Assembly: GCA_003991915.1 (NCBI GenBank)
Contig: RQTK01000689.1
Coordinates: 38,391 to 102,390 of the forward strand
DNA from: Elysia chlorotica
Lineage: Eukaryota; Mollusca; Gastropoda; Plakobranchidae
Length of the DNA: 64,000 nucleotides
Reading direction: 5' to 3'
Shown piece after piece: positions 11,670 to 23,869 of the stretch; positions within the stretch are counted from its first letter, which is position 1, and each line of letters starts with the position of its first letter. A program made the translations under genes and the position numbers. Under the pieces are notes generated by a model. The model did not search any database, had not been told where the DNA came from, and was given only the letters and a program-made list of their open reading frames with translations.

Positions 11670-11802
11670 GCCTTGGATAGACCCAGCAGCGTGGATGATC
11701 AGGGCATGCAACCTCGGAGGCTGGGAGACATTGAAACCCTGCAGTTAGTTGAGCATCCAAGCAGCATGGGAGGTCCAGAAACCAATTGTGCAAGCATTAC
11801 AG
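11670..11802 (+). CDS. Zinc-finger protein, coding exon 3
   Basis: The acceptor attttttAG ends at 11669 and the donor ACAG|GTACTA follows 11802. The 133-nt exon starts in phase 0 and ends with one base carried over. It encodes residues 225-268, beginning ALDRPSSVDDQG, a Pro/Ser/Gly-rich linker with no recognised domain. It is a separate small exon and could be alternatively spliced: with exon 2 ending in phase 0 and exon 4 needing one carried base, skipping exon 3 would shift the frame. Confidence 0.75.
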
Positions 11803-12763
11803 GTACTATATATATAGGTTTATATTTAAGTGATTTTCAAATGGAAAATGCATGTATTTTATAACTATATGATAGCAAATTTATGAATAGTTAGATTAAA
11901 CCTTTTACTTTAGCTCTTCCCTCTCTATTGGGCCAATATATTGGCCCTAAAGTATTAAAAGGGTTAAAAAAGATTTATTGAATAGCACTATCATTGATTT
12001 GCCACTACAGGTGCATTTTGTTTTCAATACATGTACACATTTTCAACAATTTTTGAACCTGTTTGACCTTTGTAGGATCAAAGTTCTCTCGTACTTTAAC
12101 GGAAGATTTCAAGACCTGTTTATAAAGTCTGATCATTATGTATAGAGACAGAGTGGTTATTACATGATCTCATATACTGATATAGATCTAATCAGTAAGG
12201 AACACAGCAGCCTGATCAAGGATTGAATCTTTAACCTTCTCTAATTAGGAGCATCAGGCTTGAGTCACTTTGTCATCCTGAAACATCACCTTTATCTAAT
12301 GATTCACCTATCAGTGTAACTGCCAGTTTTTATTCTTCATAAAAATTTAGATCTATATATGCAGATATTTGCTTTGAAAATGAGGTAAGAGTTTGGATCT
12401 GATCATGACGTAGATTTTAATCGCCCTAGAAATATATCATACTCTTCTAGATATTTATTACTAAAGATCTTCATGTATTTTCCAAGGTAATGATTTGCAA
12501 AAACAATATATTTCTCCCATTTTACGCAGTACTGTTAAAGAATAAAAATTTACATATATATATATCACTAATTTTCAAATCTGTAGTTATTTGCCAAGAA
12601 TGGATTCCAAACTGTGCACCCTAATTGATGTAAACAATTTAATGTATATGAGCTTGCTTTTCCTCTATTCTTTTGTTAAAGAAATGGCTTTTTTTTTTTT
12701 AATTCAATGACTTAGTAAAAATCATATAACGCTCAATCTCTTTTTACTGCTTTCTTCCCACAG

Positions 12764-14244
12764 GAAATAAATTTAGCTGTCCTAATGTTTGCACTGGCAG
12801 TTCACAGAGAGCTAAGGCAAAAAATCCAAAGCCGAGAGGTCTGAAGAGTAGTTCCAGGAAAAAAAGCAACAGAGATATTGCATTTACTGGACTACAAACT
12901 AGGCGCAGAAAGATTCCTAAATTATTGTGTGGTGTGCTTGAAGATGCTGGAGAATCTAGAGACAACCTCAATTCTCGTGATGAAGAAGGCATAAATGGTA
13001 CTGGAACAGAATCCCTCAATCAGCGTCTCTCTAGCAATAGGTCTCACATCCACACACTTGATATAATTGATAACAGATTAAGTGAGGAAAGTACTTTATC
13101 AAAGCATAATATAAACCAAAGTTGTAAGAAGATGCACACTCGTAGTATGTGTGATATGATATTGAAAAGAAAAGCTCATTTAGACAGACATAAAGTTATT
13201 CATGGCAAAAGCGGACCTTTCAAATGTGATGATTGCGGCAAAATATTTCGTTCAGGTTTCTCACTATCCATTCATTTGAAGCACCATATTGGTGTGAAGT
13301 CCTTTGCTTGTGTTTTATGTAATAAAAGATTTCTCCGAAAAGCGAGTTTGAGTAGGCACAATAGAATTCATACTGGAGAGAAATCGTACAAATGCAATGT
13401 CTGTAGTAAAATATTCAAACATAAAAATGATATGAAGCAACACAAAATCTCTCATTGTCATAGTGATGAAAAGGCCCACAAGTGTGATTTATGTGGCAAA
13501 AAATTCGGTTATAAATCTTCTTTAAACAGACACAAAGCCACTCATAGCAATGATGGACCTTTCAAATGTGATGAGTGCGGCAAACTTTATCGTTCACTAG
13601 ATTATTTATCAATCCATCTGAAAGTGCATCTCCCGAAGAAGGTGTACAAGTGTGATGATTGCGGCAAAACATTTTGTTCGGTTTTCACACTATCCATTCA
13701 TTTAAGGAACCATATTGGTGTGAAGCCCTTTGCTTGCCTTTTGTGTAATAAGAGATTTAATGATAAAATTTATTTGCTAGACCACAATAGAATTCATTCC
13801 GGGGAGAAACCGTACAAGTGCAATGTCTGTGGTAAAATGTTCAGGGAAAAAAATAGTTTTTATAGACACAAGAGATTTCATAGTGAAAAAAAGGCCCATA
13901 AGTGTGATTTATGTGGCAAAACATATGTATTTAGATGCTCTTTAGACTCCCACATAAAAACTCACAGTCATAGGAATGAGAGATCCAAGAAAGTCAAGTG
14001 CGACGAATGCGGCAAGTGTTTATCTAATTCACGTTCTTTATTCTTACATAAGAAAACACATAGTGATGAAAGGCCATTCAAATGTGATTCATGTGGTAAG
14101 GGCTTTTATATGAAAGCTGAATTATCTAGACACATGCGAGTTCATAGTAATGAAATGCCATACAAATGTAAGTTTTGTGGTAAATTTTTCAGATGGAGCA
14201 GTAATTTTTCTAAACACATGAAAAGTCATTGTGATTTGCGGTGA
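12764..14244 (+). CDS. C2H2 zinc-finger protein, final exon (12 fingers)
   Basis: Residues 269-761; acceptor tttcttcccaCAG, stop TGA at 14242. A basic Lys/Arg-rich segment (about residues 280-318) is a likely nuclear localisation signal. Twelve intact C-x2-C-x12-H-x3-H fingers run from residue 421 to 757 (13219-14229). An upstream degenerate finger (MCDMILKRKAHLDRHKVIH) lacks the second Cys. Only two linkers are close to canonical TGEKP; others read SDEK, SDER or IGVK. Fingers 1-5 and 6-10 form a 142-residue duplication. A poly-finger DNA-binding transcription regulator in the nucleus is the family expectation; the target cannot be read from the sequence. Total coding length over four exons is 2286 nt, in phase throughout. 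It is intact, with no frameshift or stop. Confidence 0.93.
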
Positions 14245-15713
14245 TAGGAAATCTGTCACAATGTTAGATTTAAAAGGTTCAAAAGTTGTAAAAAAGATAA
14301 CAGCAAATGATGCACACAATATATATATATAGGATGATGGATGACCAAGAAAATGTCACTGAGAGTGAAAAAAACTGAGAGGCATTTTTCAGGTCCCTCA
14401 AATAGTTCCAGAAAGAATTTAAAGTTTGAAAGATGTATCTAAATCTAAAGGGAAGATCGGGTAAAGAGTTAAAATGCAGCTATTTAATTGAAGTCAGAAT
14501 TCAAAATACATGTTGATTGTTCATCTTTATCTTCCCTGCCCCTCCCGAAAATATAAAGAAAGTGTTATTGGAGAAAAATACACATGTATATGAAATGACA
14601 TAAGATATCAAGATGAAAACTAAATCTAAAGGCTTTTTACCAAAGCTATGCATATAGTCAATATACCATTAATAATCATATGTTAAAAATAAAAGGAAAA
14701 ATAAAACAGTACATGTACTATATCCAGGTATTATTATTTATTCAGTATTTGTAGCATTGACTCGATAAAGTGGGTCCCTGTTGCAGGCTAATTGTTGAAT
14801 GTAATTCATTATGACTCAACACACTTGTCAACACACTTATCAACATTATCAAAAAAATAATTACCAGACATCTTTTGCAGGATTTTAACAACTTAACTTT
14901 ATTACTGTCTAAGCTCTCCGCAAACAGCTGACCTCATGAATATGCTAGCATGGTAGCATAAACAATGTCAAAGTATTATTTAGGAAGTCACGACAGAAAT
15001 TCTACAAACCAAAGGAGAAGGAATTGTATTTTGTGACATAAGTGCTGTGTTTTTTCATCAAAGATGGGTCTAATGATTTCACTAGGGGTCGAGGCAAAGT
15101 AAGTAGGGGACACAATAGCTCCCTCCCAGGATGCAGAGCACCAGTTTTGCCTTACAATTTACATCCAAACTCTAATACTGGTATTTAATTTAAAGCTCCA
15201 TAAAAACACATGTAGTTTTGCCTTTTCAGCCCTCCCTAATTTTGTACTTGTAGTGTATGTTAAACCCTTTTCTATATACATGTATAACTCGAAGCTATGA
15301 ATGATTGAAAAGTACACTCGAATGATTAATTCAAATTCATTGTGAATGTCTTGATTTTGAAATTTCAGTCAGCCAGCCTTGGCAGCTATGAGAAGTATCA
15401 CAATAATAAGTATAAAAAAGCTACTGCTTTTTAATTTTAGGAATACATTTTAGTATTGGAACTAAACTATGTTTTCATCTGAAGAATATTCATAATTCAT
15501 ATCCTTAATAATAATATGTATACTTTTCATGTTATATGATTTTTACAATTTAATACATAATTATATGTTTGTATTGCTTTGCTACTGTGGACAGTCCTGA
15601 TTGCTTTTTAAATACACTGCCTTTCTATTTTTATATCAATTGAAATAAATCATCATACATGTATACACCTTTGTTTATGTTGGAAACCAAACACCATGTT
15701 ATGAGGAAATAAA
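14245..15713 (+). other. 3' UTR region of zinc-finger gene with several poly(A) signals
   Basis: No coding frame follows the stop. AATAAA occurs at 14688-14693, 14700-14705, 15644-15649 and 15708-15713, so UTR length could vary from about 0.45 to 1.5 kb. The sequence is AT-rich and unique; I see no other feature. Confidence 0.5.
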
Positions 15714-16205
15714 ATCAACATTATGATTGGATGCATATATTTTTGTATAGGTTATAAATACACTTTTACTAAGGATGATGCATTGTTGTTTTGTTTTGGT
15801 TTTTTTTCTTAGATTTTGAAAAAGTGGAATGTATTAGTTTTACAAATCAAATAAGGAGGAAAACATTTTCACCAAATGGTATTAGTTTTAGACAGTTTTT
15901 TCCTCTTGTGGTGTTGACTAATTATGATGCTAGTGACAGCTTTACTGTGTGGAAGAAGTTTAAATAGATCGCGGAGAGAAAAAAAATTGAAATATGCACG
16001 AAAAAAACATGTATTTGATTTACTGCGAACCCGATTTAGATTATTTATCAAATAATTATATATCTTAATTTTCTACTAGACATGTAGCCAGTGTAGGATT
16101 AGGAGGACTAAAAAATATCATTTGAACCATTATTTAGTGAAATGTTACTGTTTATATTTTTAATGATACATGTGTAATATTAATAAACAAGATAATAATG
16201 ATAGT

Positions 16206-16206
16206 A

Positions 16207-16270
<64 letters not shown>
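16206..16270. repeat. (AAT)n microsatellite
   Basis: About twenty AAT triplets in a row after an AT-rich stretch. Confidence 0.95.
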
Positions 16271-16271
<1 letters not shown>

Positions 16272-16496
16272 CTGCCTTTCCCCCACTCTCTATCTCTCTT
16301 CACTTTTTGTCTTTCCTCTCGGACATAACTGATTTATTTCCTGGAGTCCATCTCCCAGAGTTTTGAACCCTGTCCCTTTTTAATCTGAAGCGAAGACTTT
16401 ACCGACCGCCGGCACGCCGATTGCCAACTTTCAGAGCCAATCATATTTCGGAAAAAGAAAAGAAGAATCCAAAACAGTAAAGAGACTGCAGAGTTG

Positions 16497-16631
16497 GGCA
16501 CCCAGGACTTTGCCGGTTACATTATATTGACACCGATCAAACGAATCGTTAAAGACGCGCTCGTTTGGGGATTCGAACCATGCATTTCTGGAAAAAAGCC
16601 ATTTCCATCTACCGACTCAGCTAACTCACCC
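16497..16631 (-). mobile_element. tRNA-derived SINE, minus strand
   Basis: Read on the minus strand: an A-box-like TTAGCTGAGTCGGTAGA, about 30 nt later GGTTCGAATCCCC (a perfect pol III B-box), then the core GATCGGTGTCAATATAATGT and CCGGCAAAGTCCTGGGT. The order matches the copies at 33640 and 46640. The 3' part is truncated. Confidence 0.75.
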
Positions 16632-16984
16632 TCATTTCCCGACCTGAGGTAGCACCCCTCACTCTTTTGGCTCCCCACGGAACAATCCATTTTGCCCGTG
16701 TATCTCAACACAACCATGTAACACCTCTAGAACATTCCAGTTTGTCCATGTGTCTCCTCCTTACAATCCTGTAACACCTAGACCACCACCGTGTGTGCAT
16801 GTATCACCACACAACTATGAATGTATGTATCGGTTTGCTACCAGCCCCAACGGCGTGAATCATACAACCAATCAGTGCAGTAGAGCAGACACAGACACAG
16901 GCGCGACTTGGTGTTTGTTCTGAAAGGAATACCATAACAACCACATTATTTTGGCTTTTGGTGCGCTACGGTGTAACCTTCGCC

Positions 16985-17172
16985 AAAAGAAATTCCCGTT
17001 TTCTCTCCTAATATTATCATAAGTGCCAGGTATTCCTCTTTTATCTCTAACAGTTTCTAATTTTACGTGTGCCGGTATTTCCCGTTTCCTTTTCTTATAG
17101 TATCATACCTGCCTGAAAATCCTGTTTTCCCGTTCAATATTACGATACGTGCCAGAATTCCCCGTTCGTTTG
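16985..17172. repeat. Degenerate tandem repeat, about three units
   Basis: The ordered words TTCCCGTTT, then TATTATCATA or TATTACGATA, then GTGCCAG recur three times at roughly 50-80 bp spacing. No coding frame. Confidence 0.5.
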
Positions 17173-17253
17173 CTACTTGACCAAAGACCTTTAACGTAGA
17201 TGGAACTCACTGTCGTAATTAAAAAAAATGTTTTGCCTAAATACAATCTTGTA

Positions 17254-17486
17254 ATTCAAATTCAAATTCAAATTCAAATTTATTCAGTCAATGTGTGTTA
17301 CATCGAAAATATATAATGTTGAATGTGACATCTTCAAAAGAAATTACATTACAATAATAGTGAGACACCACAATAATTAACACAGACAATACTGATCTAG
17401 GTCTTCAGCATGTATCTTCTCCATAATAAGCGCACTGAGCATGATTGTTCATGGAAGTGCGCTATATAAATGCAATATATTATTCT
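17254..17486 (+). mobile_element. (ATTCAA)n and retroposon-like 3' end
   Basis: Five ATTCAA units, then a block that ends with AAGCGCACTGAGC..GAAGTGCGCTATATAAATGC and an AT tail. GCGCACT and AGTGCGC flank a short spacer and can pair. I judge this a retroposon 3' end. Confidence 0.45.
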
Positions 17487-17494
17487 TATATTAA

Positions 17495-17905
17495 TATGGG
17501 CCTTCAGCCTGGGCACCCCCATGATATACGACTACAGCGAATTTACCCAGGCCCTATATATGCAGCTTATGTATTCTCCCCCGTCCCCCCTCCGAACACA
17601 CACACACACACTCACACACACACAAACAACAAAACAAAAGAAACAAACAAATAAAAATAGATCAATAGGCAATATGTACCATATAAACTTTGGGTTACAG
17701 AATACAACCCCATTATAATGGTCTACAACATGACCCACTATTTAGGTCTACAACCTATGTACCTACCTCTAAAAACCTTTTTAACCCCAAAATGTAGGTC
17801 TACAGCCTGGGTACCCCCATAATAAAGGTCTAGGCCTGTGAAAGCAATTGTAGGTGTTATGTAGTTCCATGATGATGATGATGATGATGATGATGGTGAT
17901 AGTAA
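17495..17905. repeat. Repeated 'ggtctacagcctgggtaccccc' motif and (GAT)n
   Basis: Variants of a 25-30 bp word (GGCCTTCAGCCTGGGCACCCC, GGTCTACAACCTATGTACC, GGTCTACAGCCTGGGTACC, GGTCTAGGCCTG) occur between 17498 and 17838, with CA repeats at about 17597-17625. GAT triplets follow at 17873-17895. No gene is supported. Confidence 0.5.
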
Positions 17906-18059
17906 TAATAATAATTTAAAAAAAAAGATCTCTCTCAGCGCAGTAACACGCATGGACTGGAGTTCGCTTGGGTAAAACAAATAAACAAAGAACACCCGTT
18001 TTAAAAACTGAAAAGTTTGGATTGGATCACAAAGTTCCAACGTGTAGACTAAGGAATAT

Positions 18060-19863
18060 TATTTTACCCTGATTAGTTCACGGTTTATACGTGATGTGAG
18101 TAGAGCTAACTAGATGCATCAGTTACAGCACACGATTGCAGAATTTAACACTCAAGTGGACCATGATTTAAAGTTGTTTAAATTTTAATTCAACTTGTGA
18201 CTGAAAATCGCAATAGTTATATCCCTTACACGAATTTTATACATTATCATGTACATGTATATGATTAGAAATAATGTAATTATTCCTTGCGGGGGTAGGG
18301 GTAGCTGAAACTGATATACCACTTAGCATTCAAAAAAAAGATAGACAGTAAAATATAACAAAGCTTCTAACCAGGGTTTTCGAGTTGAAACCGTGTTGGG
18401 ACCTGTATATACTACAACTAAATTTCTCTACCCAAATGGTGAACAAATCAAAACCTATTTTATTTACATTTTGAATGAAGGTTATGCAATTATAAAATGT
18501 TAAATAACGAAGACCATTAACGAAATAAATACCTTAAATTGTAATAGTACTTTCTAAAATTATAATTCTTTTACATCAAATATGATGCTAATATTCTACA
18601 TTTTGAAAACCTATAATGCATTAACGGTAAGATATTGGTTATGCATGATTATTTTCTAATGTTGAAATAAAGTTGTACCTGTATAAAATAAATAGATAGC
18701 GGGGAACTTGAATTCACCAAAGGTATTTAAAAAAATGTCATATTTATAATAATTATGATTACGGTATCTAAAATTGTTTGATTTTACGTAAAAACAAACT
18801 ACATTATAAACAAAAAAATTATTATGATGAGAATATTGCACTTATTCTTTGGGCCTAGAAGATATCTCGTCATGCCGCGCGATTGTATGTTTGTCTTTGT
18901 TGTTCTGTACGCTCTTTTTCATTGTTTGCTTTATATTCTTTGTGCAACGAATGTGTGATATCTTTTATTATTTGTTACGTTTTGTTTGTTGTACGTAGTT
19001 GGAAAAGCCAGCCAAGGTTTTACCTTTTCCCCTCAACCCCACCCCTGCCCCTACTTTTCCTACGAATTTGGTCTTTTTTTGGGGGTGTTACCTCCTCAAG
19101 AGATGAGAGAAAAAGTGAGCACTGCTGACCATTACAGAATATCTAAATAATATTATATTTACGTTGAAAGATATGAGCTTTCTCAAACAGTACAACATTG
19201 GTTTAACTTTGATAGCAATGTATTTTATATCTTGTTATACTGTCAAATTTTAATGTTTATTGGCGTATAATATCATGTCTTTAATTTGAATAATAAACAT
19301 TCCTTTCATTTATTCTGATATTCGTTTTTTTTTCTTTTTTTTTTTTTCTTCTGAGAAATACGCACAATTTGGTCTGTAAATATCTGAACATTAGGGGAAA
19401 ATGTCCTCAATGTGATAGAAACATTACTTATATTTATTAGCTTTTTCTTTCTTCTTTTCCTTTTGAAGAAATGCCTAGGCCTACACTGAAACGTTTACCT
19501 TTTATTTTCTTATCAGTGAGTATAAGGCACACTTGCACTGGTGCGTTGCAGTTTGGTACATGTGTTATGTAAATATCTGAACATAAGGGGAAAAGCTAAA
19601 AGTAAGACATTGGTGAAACATTTTTTGTAATCCTTTTTTTTCCCTCTCAAAATTCCAGAACATTCATATGTTCAGAACCTGTGGTAAACTGGTAGTTGTG
19701 GAGGTTTGAACATTTAGAATTATTAGTTTTATCGATACCTAAATCTTGCTATCCACAAATCCATGTAAGGTAAATATTATGGAAACGGAACTAAAGCCTT
19801 TGAAAGTGCTCGAGGGCAAAAAAATTATTATTAAACCAAAACATCGCCATATATTAAGCAAAC
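18060..19863. other. Non-coding AT-rich stretch with a SINE scrap
   Basis: Only short open frames without splice or codon support. At 18358-18418 the words 'aagcttctaaccagggttttcgagtt' and 'gttgggacctgtatat' match part of the SINE-like module at 22780-22840. Poly-T runs lie near 19325-19350. Nothing else was recognised. Confidence 0.5.
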
Positions 19864-19914
19864 ATGATCATAGTTTTAAACTCAGTAAACCTTCCTTTTC
19901 CACTTTGTAAACAG

Positions 19915-20008
19915 GTAAGAAAACTACGGTACTCATCTGACCCGAGAGAAGATACGAGCGAGTGCGAAATGAATAGAAATAGGAAAAAGAGGGATTGTTA
20001 TTATGCAG
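19915..20008 (+). CDS. Isolated exon candidate (94 nt)
   Basis: A pyrimidine-rich acceptor (ccttttccactttgtaaacag) ends at 19914 and a donor GCAG|GTATCA follows 20008. One frame is fully open, starting VRKLRYSSDPRED and containing two Cys and a basic RNRKKRD run; it ends with one carried base (g). That phase fits either 30645 or 44489, where each exon begins with the two bases completing GAC (Asp). It could belong to the membrane-protein gene at 44489-53248, but phase agreement alone is weak evidence. Confidence 0.3.
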
Positions 20009-20544
20009 GTATCAAAATTATAACTATTATTAGTCATGAAAGATTAAGTAACGAGATTAAAACAAACAAATAAACAGTTTAACACTACACTTTAACACCT
20101 TTTACTCGTGCTGCTTCGTATAGAATATGATGAATACAACAATCGTACACTTCATTAAGAAAAGATCTGTGAATCGCTTTAGGCTTTCTGGTGTATTTTG
20201 AGCACATGTACCATCAACATTTAATCTTATGTGATGCAAGCTCGTAACCGAAGTGAGACAGTCCTGAGATAGATTTTGTTTCTATAAATATCGTTATCTT
20301 GATCGCCAACCTTTGCTGCAATCAGTGCATTTTGTTGCGAATATTGCATGTTTACTGAATAGATTAAAAGAGATCTATCATCTAAATAAGATGGACATTA
20401 TTATGAATCGGTCATTACAAAAATAAGTAGACTACTCAGAAAGATCCTCTTTTTCTTTGCGAAACAAATAAAATATTCATGCATGTTGGGAGCAAGGATG
20501 TTCTGGACTTGTGAATTCGTGGATACATTTCTTGCCAAACACAT

Positions 20545-20551
20545 CTGAAAG

Positions 20552-20588
<37 letters not shown>

Positions 20589-20735
20589 CAGAGAGAGAGA
20601 AAGAGAGAGAGAGGCGGATATACACATAGACCAACAGAGATAGGTATATCGAACACAATTTAATTACCAGAGAAAGATAGGCAGAGATAGATAAAGGGAT
20701 AATGCAAGAGAGACAGACTGTCAGAGAGAAAGAAA
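20545..20735. repeat. GA-rich low-complexity stretch
   Basis: Imperfect GA and GATA runs on the + strand. The two overlapping minus-strand frames are translated repeats. Confidence 0.8.
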
Positions 20736-21269
20736 ATAATACGAGTCTACTAAAAGATCCGAAGAGAAATAACAGCTTATTGTCGAATGCTAACAACAAT
20801 GACACAGAGATAAAAGTAACAGACAAAGAGCTGGAACCAATGAGAAACAAAGACGAAAACGCCACCAAAACGTAAAGAATGGCAAATCACGTGACTTTGC
20901 TGCAAAAAATAATAATATGGTTTACTTGTGAGTAGCCAACAGACCGGAATGAACAAGCTGCACACAAGACAGTGGCGACACCAAAGACACGGTAATGCTA
21001 TTGCTATACACTACAGAGAAACTCGCGGAATATGCGAAGGAGCAAAATTATACTATAATATTTTGTTGATTCAAAGCTTTTGATATCGTGACTTATTATG
21101 TTTCAACTTTTTAAGTTCAAGGCTCTCATTTCGCCACCACTGTGCAATCATAATCGTATTCTTTTTATACCAAGATTACTACACACACAAAATGGAACTG
21201 CAAAATATTGTAAACAAGCGTTTGGCAGGGATGTATTTTATCGCCACACCCTTTTAGCTCGTCAACAGA

Positions 21270-21862
21270 ACAGAGATATGAAAAATGTTGACATGTGTAT
21301 GTATGGGATAATAGTTGGTGGTAGAAAAGTCTCAAACCTAAGATACCCGGTATACAGAGGATACAGCAACATGTCCAAATGACCACATGGACGCCACAAC
21401 AACAATAATAGACACACTCAATGCTGTAGGAGAACGAAAGAATGTAAAGCTGAAAGTGAAACAAAACGAAAATAAATAATACAAAAAAGTCAACATTAGC
21501 AACGAAGAGTTACAATGTGGCAGTACTACTACTAGAATTTCAATGACATAGAAAATAATGATAGACCCAGTATATGGAAGGATAAAGATATCGGTTAACA
21601 TTTAAAAGTAAAAGTGAATGTTTGGACCCTTTTATCTGTCATGAAGAAAAGGAAGCCATCACTCTCTGGACATCCCTGCATAAGTACGAGCGTACACATT
21701 AAAAAGAAAAAAAAAAAACAAAAAAAACAAGTAAAATGTTCGCTAATAAAAGATGTCATAAGGAAAGATCGGAGGAATCAGGGGCCATCCTAAAGTAGAA
21801 TGTATGGACAACATCAAAGAATGGACCGGAAGATATAAGTTATAACACAGAGGTATCTACTA
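21270..21862. repeat. Segmental duplication, copy 1
   Basis: Near-identical to 21889-22464, starting at 'aaatgttgacatgtgtatg' and ending at 'cacagaggtatctact'. Small indels and substitutions separate the copies. Its last 90 bp match the start of the dispersed copy at 26351 better than copy 2 does. No coding frame is conserved. Confidence 0.85.
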
Positions 21863-21888
21863 TTTAAAGTTTTTCGCACGTAAACAAT

Positions 21889-22464
21889 AGGAATGTGAGA
21901 AATGTTGACATGTGCATGTATGGGATAATTGGGATAATAGTTGGGGGTAGAAAAGTCTTAAACCTAAGATACCCGATATACAGAGGATACAACATGTGCA
22001 AATGACCACATGGAAGCCACATCAACAATAATAGACACACTCAATGCTGTAGGAGAACGAAAGAATGTAAAGCTGAAAGTGAAACAAAACGAAAATAAAT
22101 AATACAAAAAAGTCAACATTAGCAACGAAGATTTACAATGTCGCAGTACTAGAATTTCAATGACATAGAAAATAATGATAGACCCAGTATATGGAAGGAT
22201 AAAGATATCGGTTAACATTTAAAAGTAAAAGTGAATGTTTGGACCCTTTTATCTGTCATGAAGAAAAGGAAGCCATCACTCTCTGGACATCCCTGCATAA
22301 GTACGAGCGTACACATTAAAAAGAAAAAAAAAACAAAAAAAACAAGTAAAATGTTCGCTAATAAAAGATGTCATAAGGAAAGATCGGAGGAATCAGGGGC
22401 CATCCTAAAGTAGAATGTATGGACATTATTAAAGAATGGACCAGAAGATATAACACAGAGGTAT
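21889..22464. repeat. Segmental duplication, copy 2 (direct, tandem)
   Basis: Direct repeat of 21270-21862 with a 9-bp 'gggataatt' duplication near its start and a deletion in the 'agttataac' word near its end. It runs on into the dispersed repeat at 22465-23166. Confidence 0.85.
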
Positions 22465-23166
22465 CTACTAATACAGGAAGTCGAGAATTATGAAGACAGA
22501 TAGTAAGGAAGCGCGGACAGCAAACGTTTCTACAAAAGGCGCCGCATGATGAGTAAGTGGGCGAGTTATTGATTGCGTCTTGGTTGTAATACAATACAGA
22601 AACAAGGCAATTGAATACAATACATAATTAATATACAAAAGGCTCTGTGCACACGTTTTTGAGTAGTCATTGCAAATGGATTGGTCAGGCTTGTTATATT
22701 ATGGCCTTTACAAGGCTTGACATAAAAATGTGATCATCTCAATGCGGAGTGGAAGGCGAGGTAGCTTATTCGATAGAGCGCAAAGCTTCTAACCAGGGTT
22801 TCCGAGTTTGAACCATTAATTGTGTGTTGGGACCTGTATACGACAAAGCTTTACTGACGATGTACCGCCAGATCCAAAAAGAAAAAAAAAAACACGCACG
22901 CACACAACAAACAAAACAAAAACACGCCATGCACACAGTGTACAAGAATGAGTCTACGTTTTCATTCGATAGCATTGGTTCCATGAATAGAAGGTAATAG
23001 ACAACAGATACATTAAAAATAATAACAAAAACAACAACAACAACAACAACAACAAAAACAACAACAACAACAACAATAATCCTCGTCATTTAAGTTTTAT
23101 AGAAAAGCAAAACGCTTTTGACTTTCCACAAAGAGATGAAAATTACGATTGAAACGATTAAGATCT
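22465..23166. repeat. Dispersed duplication, first copy, with SINE-like module and (CAA)n
   Basis: Almost identical to the matching part of 26351-27124, from 'aatacaggaagtcgag' to 'aagatctggtctg'. It contains a tRNA-like head (GTAGCTTATTCGATAGAGC near 22760, GTTTCCGAGTTTGAACC near 22797) followed by GTTGGGACCTGTATACGACAA. The CAA array at 23025-23077 is longer than in the second copy. Confidence 0.9.
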
Positions 23167-23481
23167 GGTCTGAGGAAGTAACGTCAAACACAATTCTATA
23201 TTAGGGAAGGCTCAGAAATAGCACTTAGCAGACAGAAACAGAAAACGCGGCAGGCGGTAGAAGGTAAAGATGATCGGCGTGAAACGACATGAAAACAATG
23301 TAATAACCAGTGAGGGTATAAAGCGCCAATATGCAATACCTACTTCCTGGTTACGCCAACTATAAGAGAGCTTTCATTTTCTTCCTGGAAGATTGCTCTA
23401 AAATGTTTTTTTTAAAGTGAAAACTATGATTTAGTTAAAGGTTGAATTGGGATATATGCCACCCTTGTTACTGGTACGAGT

Positions 23482-23486
<5 letters not shown>

Positions 23487-23546
<60 letters not shown>

Positions 23547-23562
23547 CCCTCTCTCTCCCCTC

Positions 23563-23598
<36 letters not shown>
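23487..23598. repeat. (CT)n then (ATCT)n
   Basis: CT run to about 23555, then eight ATCT units. Confidence 0.95.
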
Positions 23599-23869
23599 AT
23601 TTGTGCCTATACACAATAGGGTGATACAAACGCATGCAATGCATGTAGACCTATATCATTAACCTATTCAGTACCAACACTATACAGTTAAATTTTTCAT
23701 AAAAGACTTCCACCTTTAGTCTTTAGGTTAAGCATCATTCCAAAAGACCTAGCAGCTTTTTAGTAAGGGCTACTCTACCATCGATCATATATTTACACCC
23801 CATGCCATGATAGTGAAACAGTTTGAACAAGACAGAAAACTATATAATTATTATTGCATTCATTAGTTA

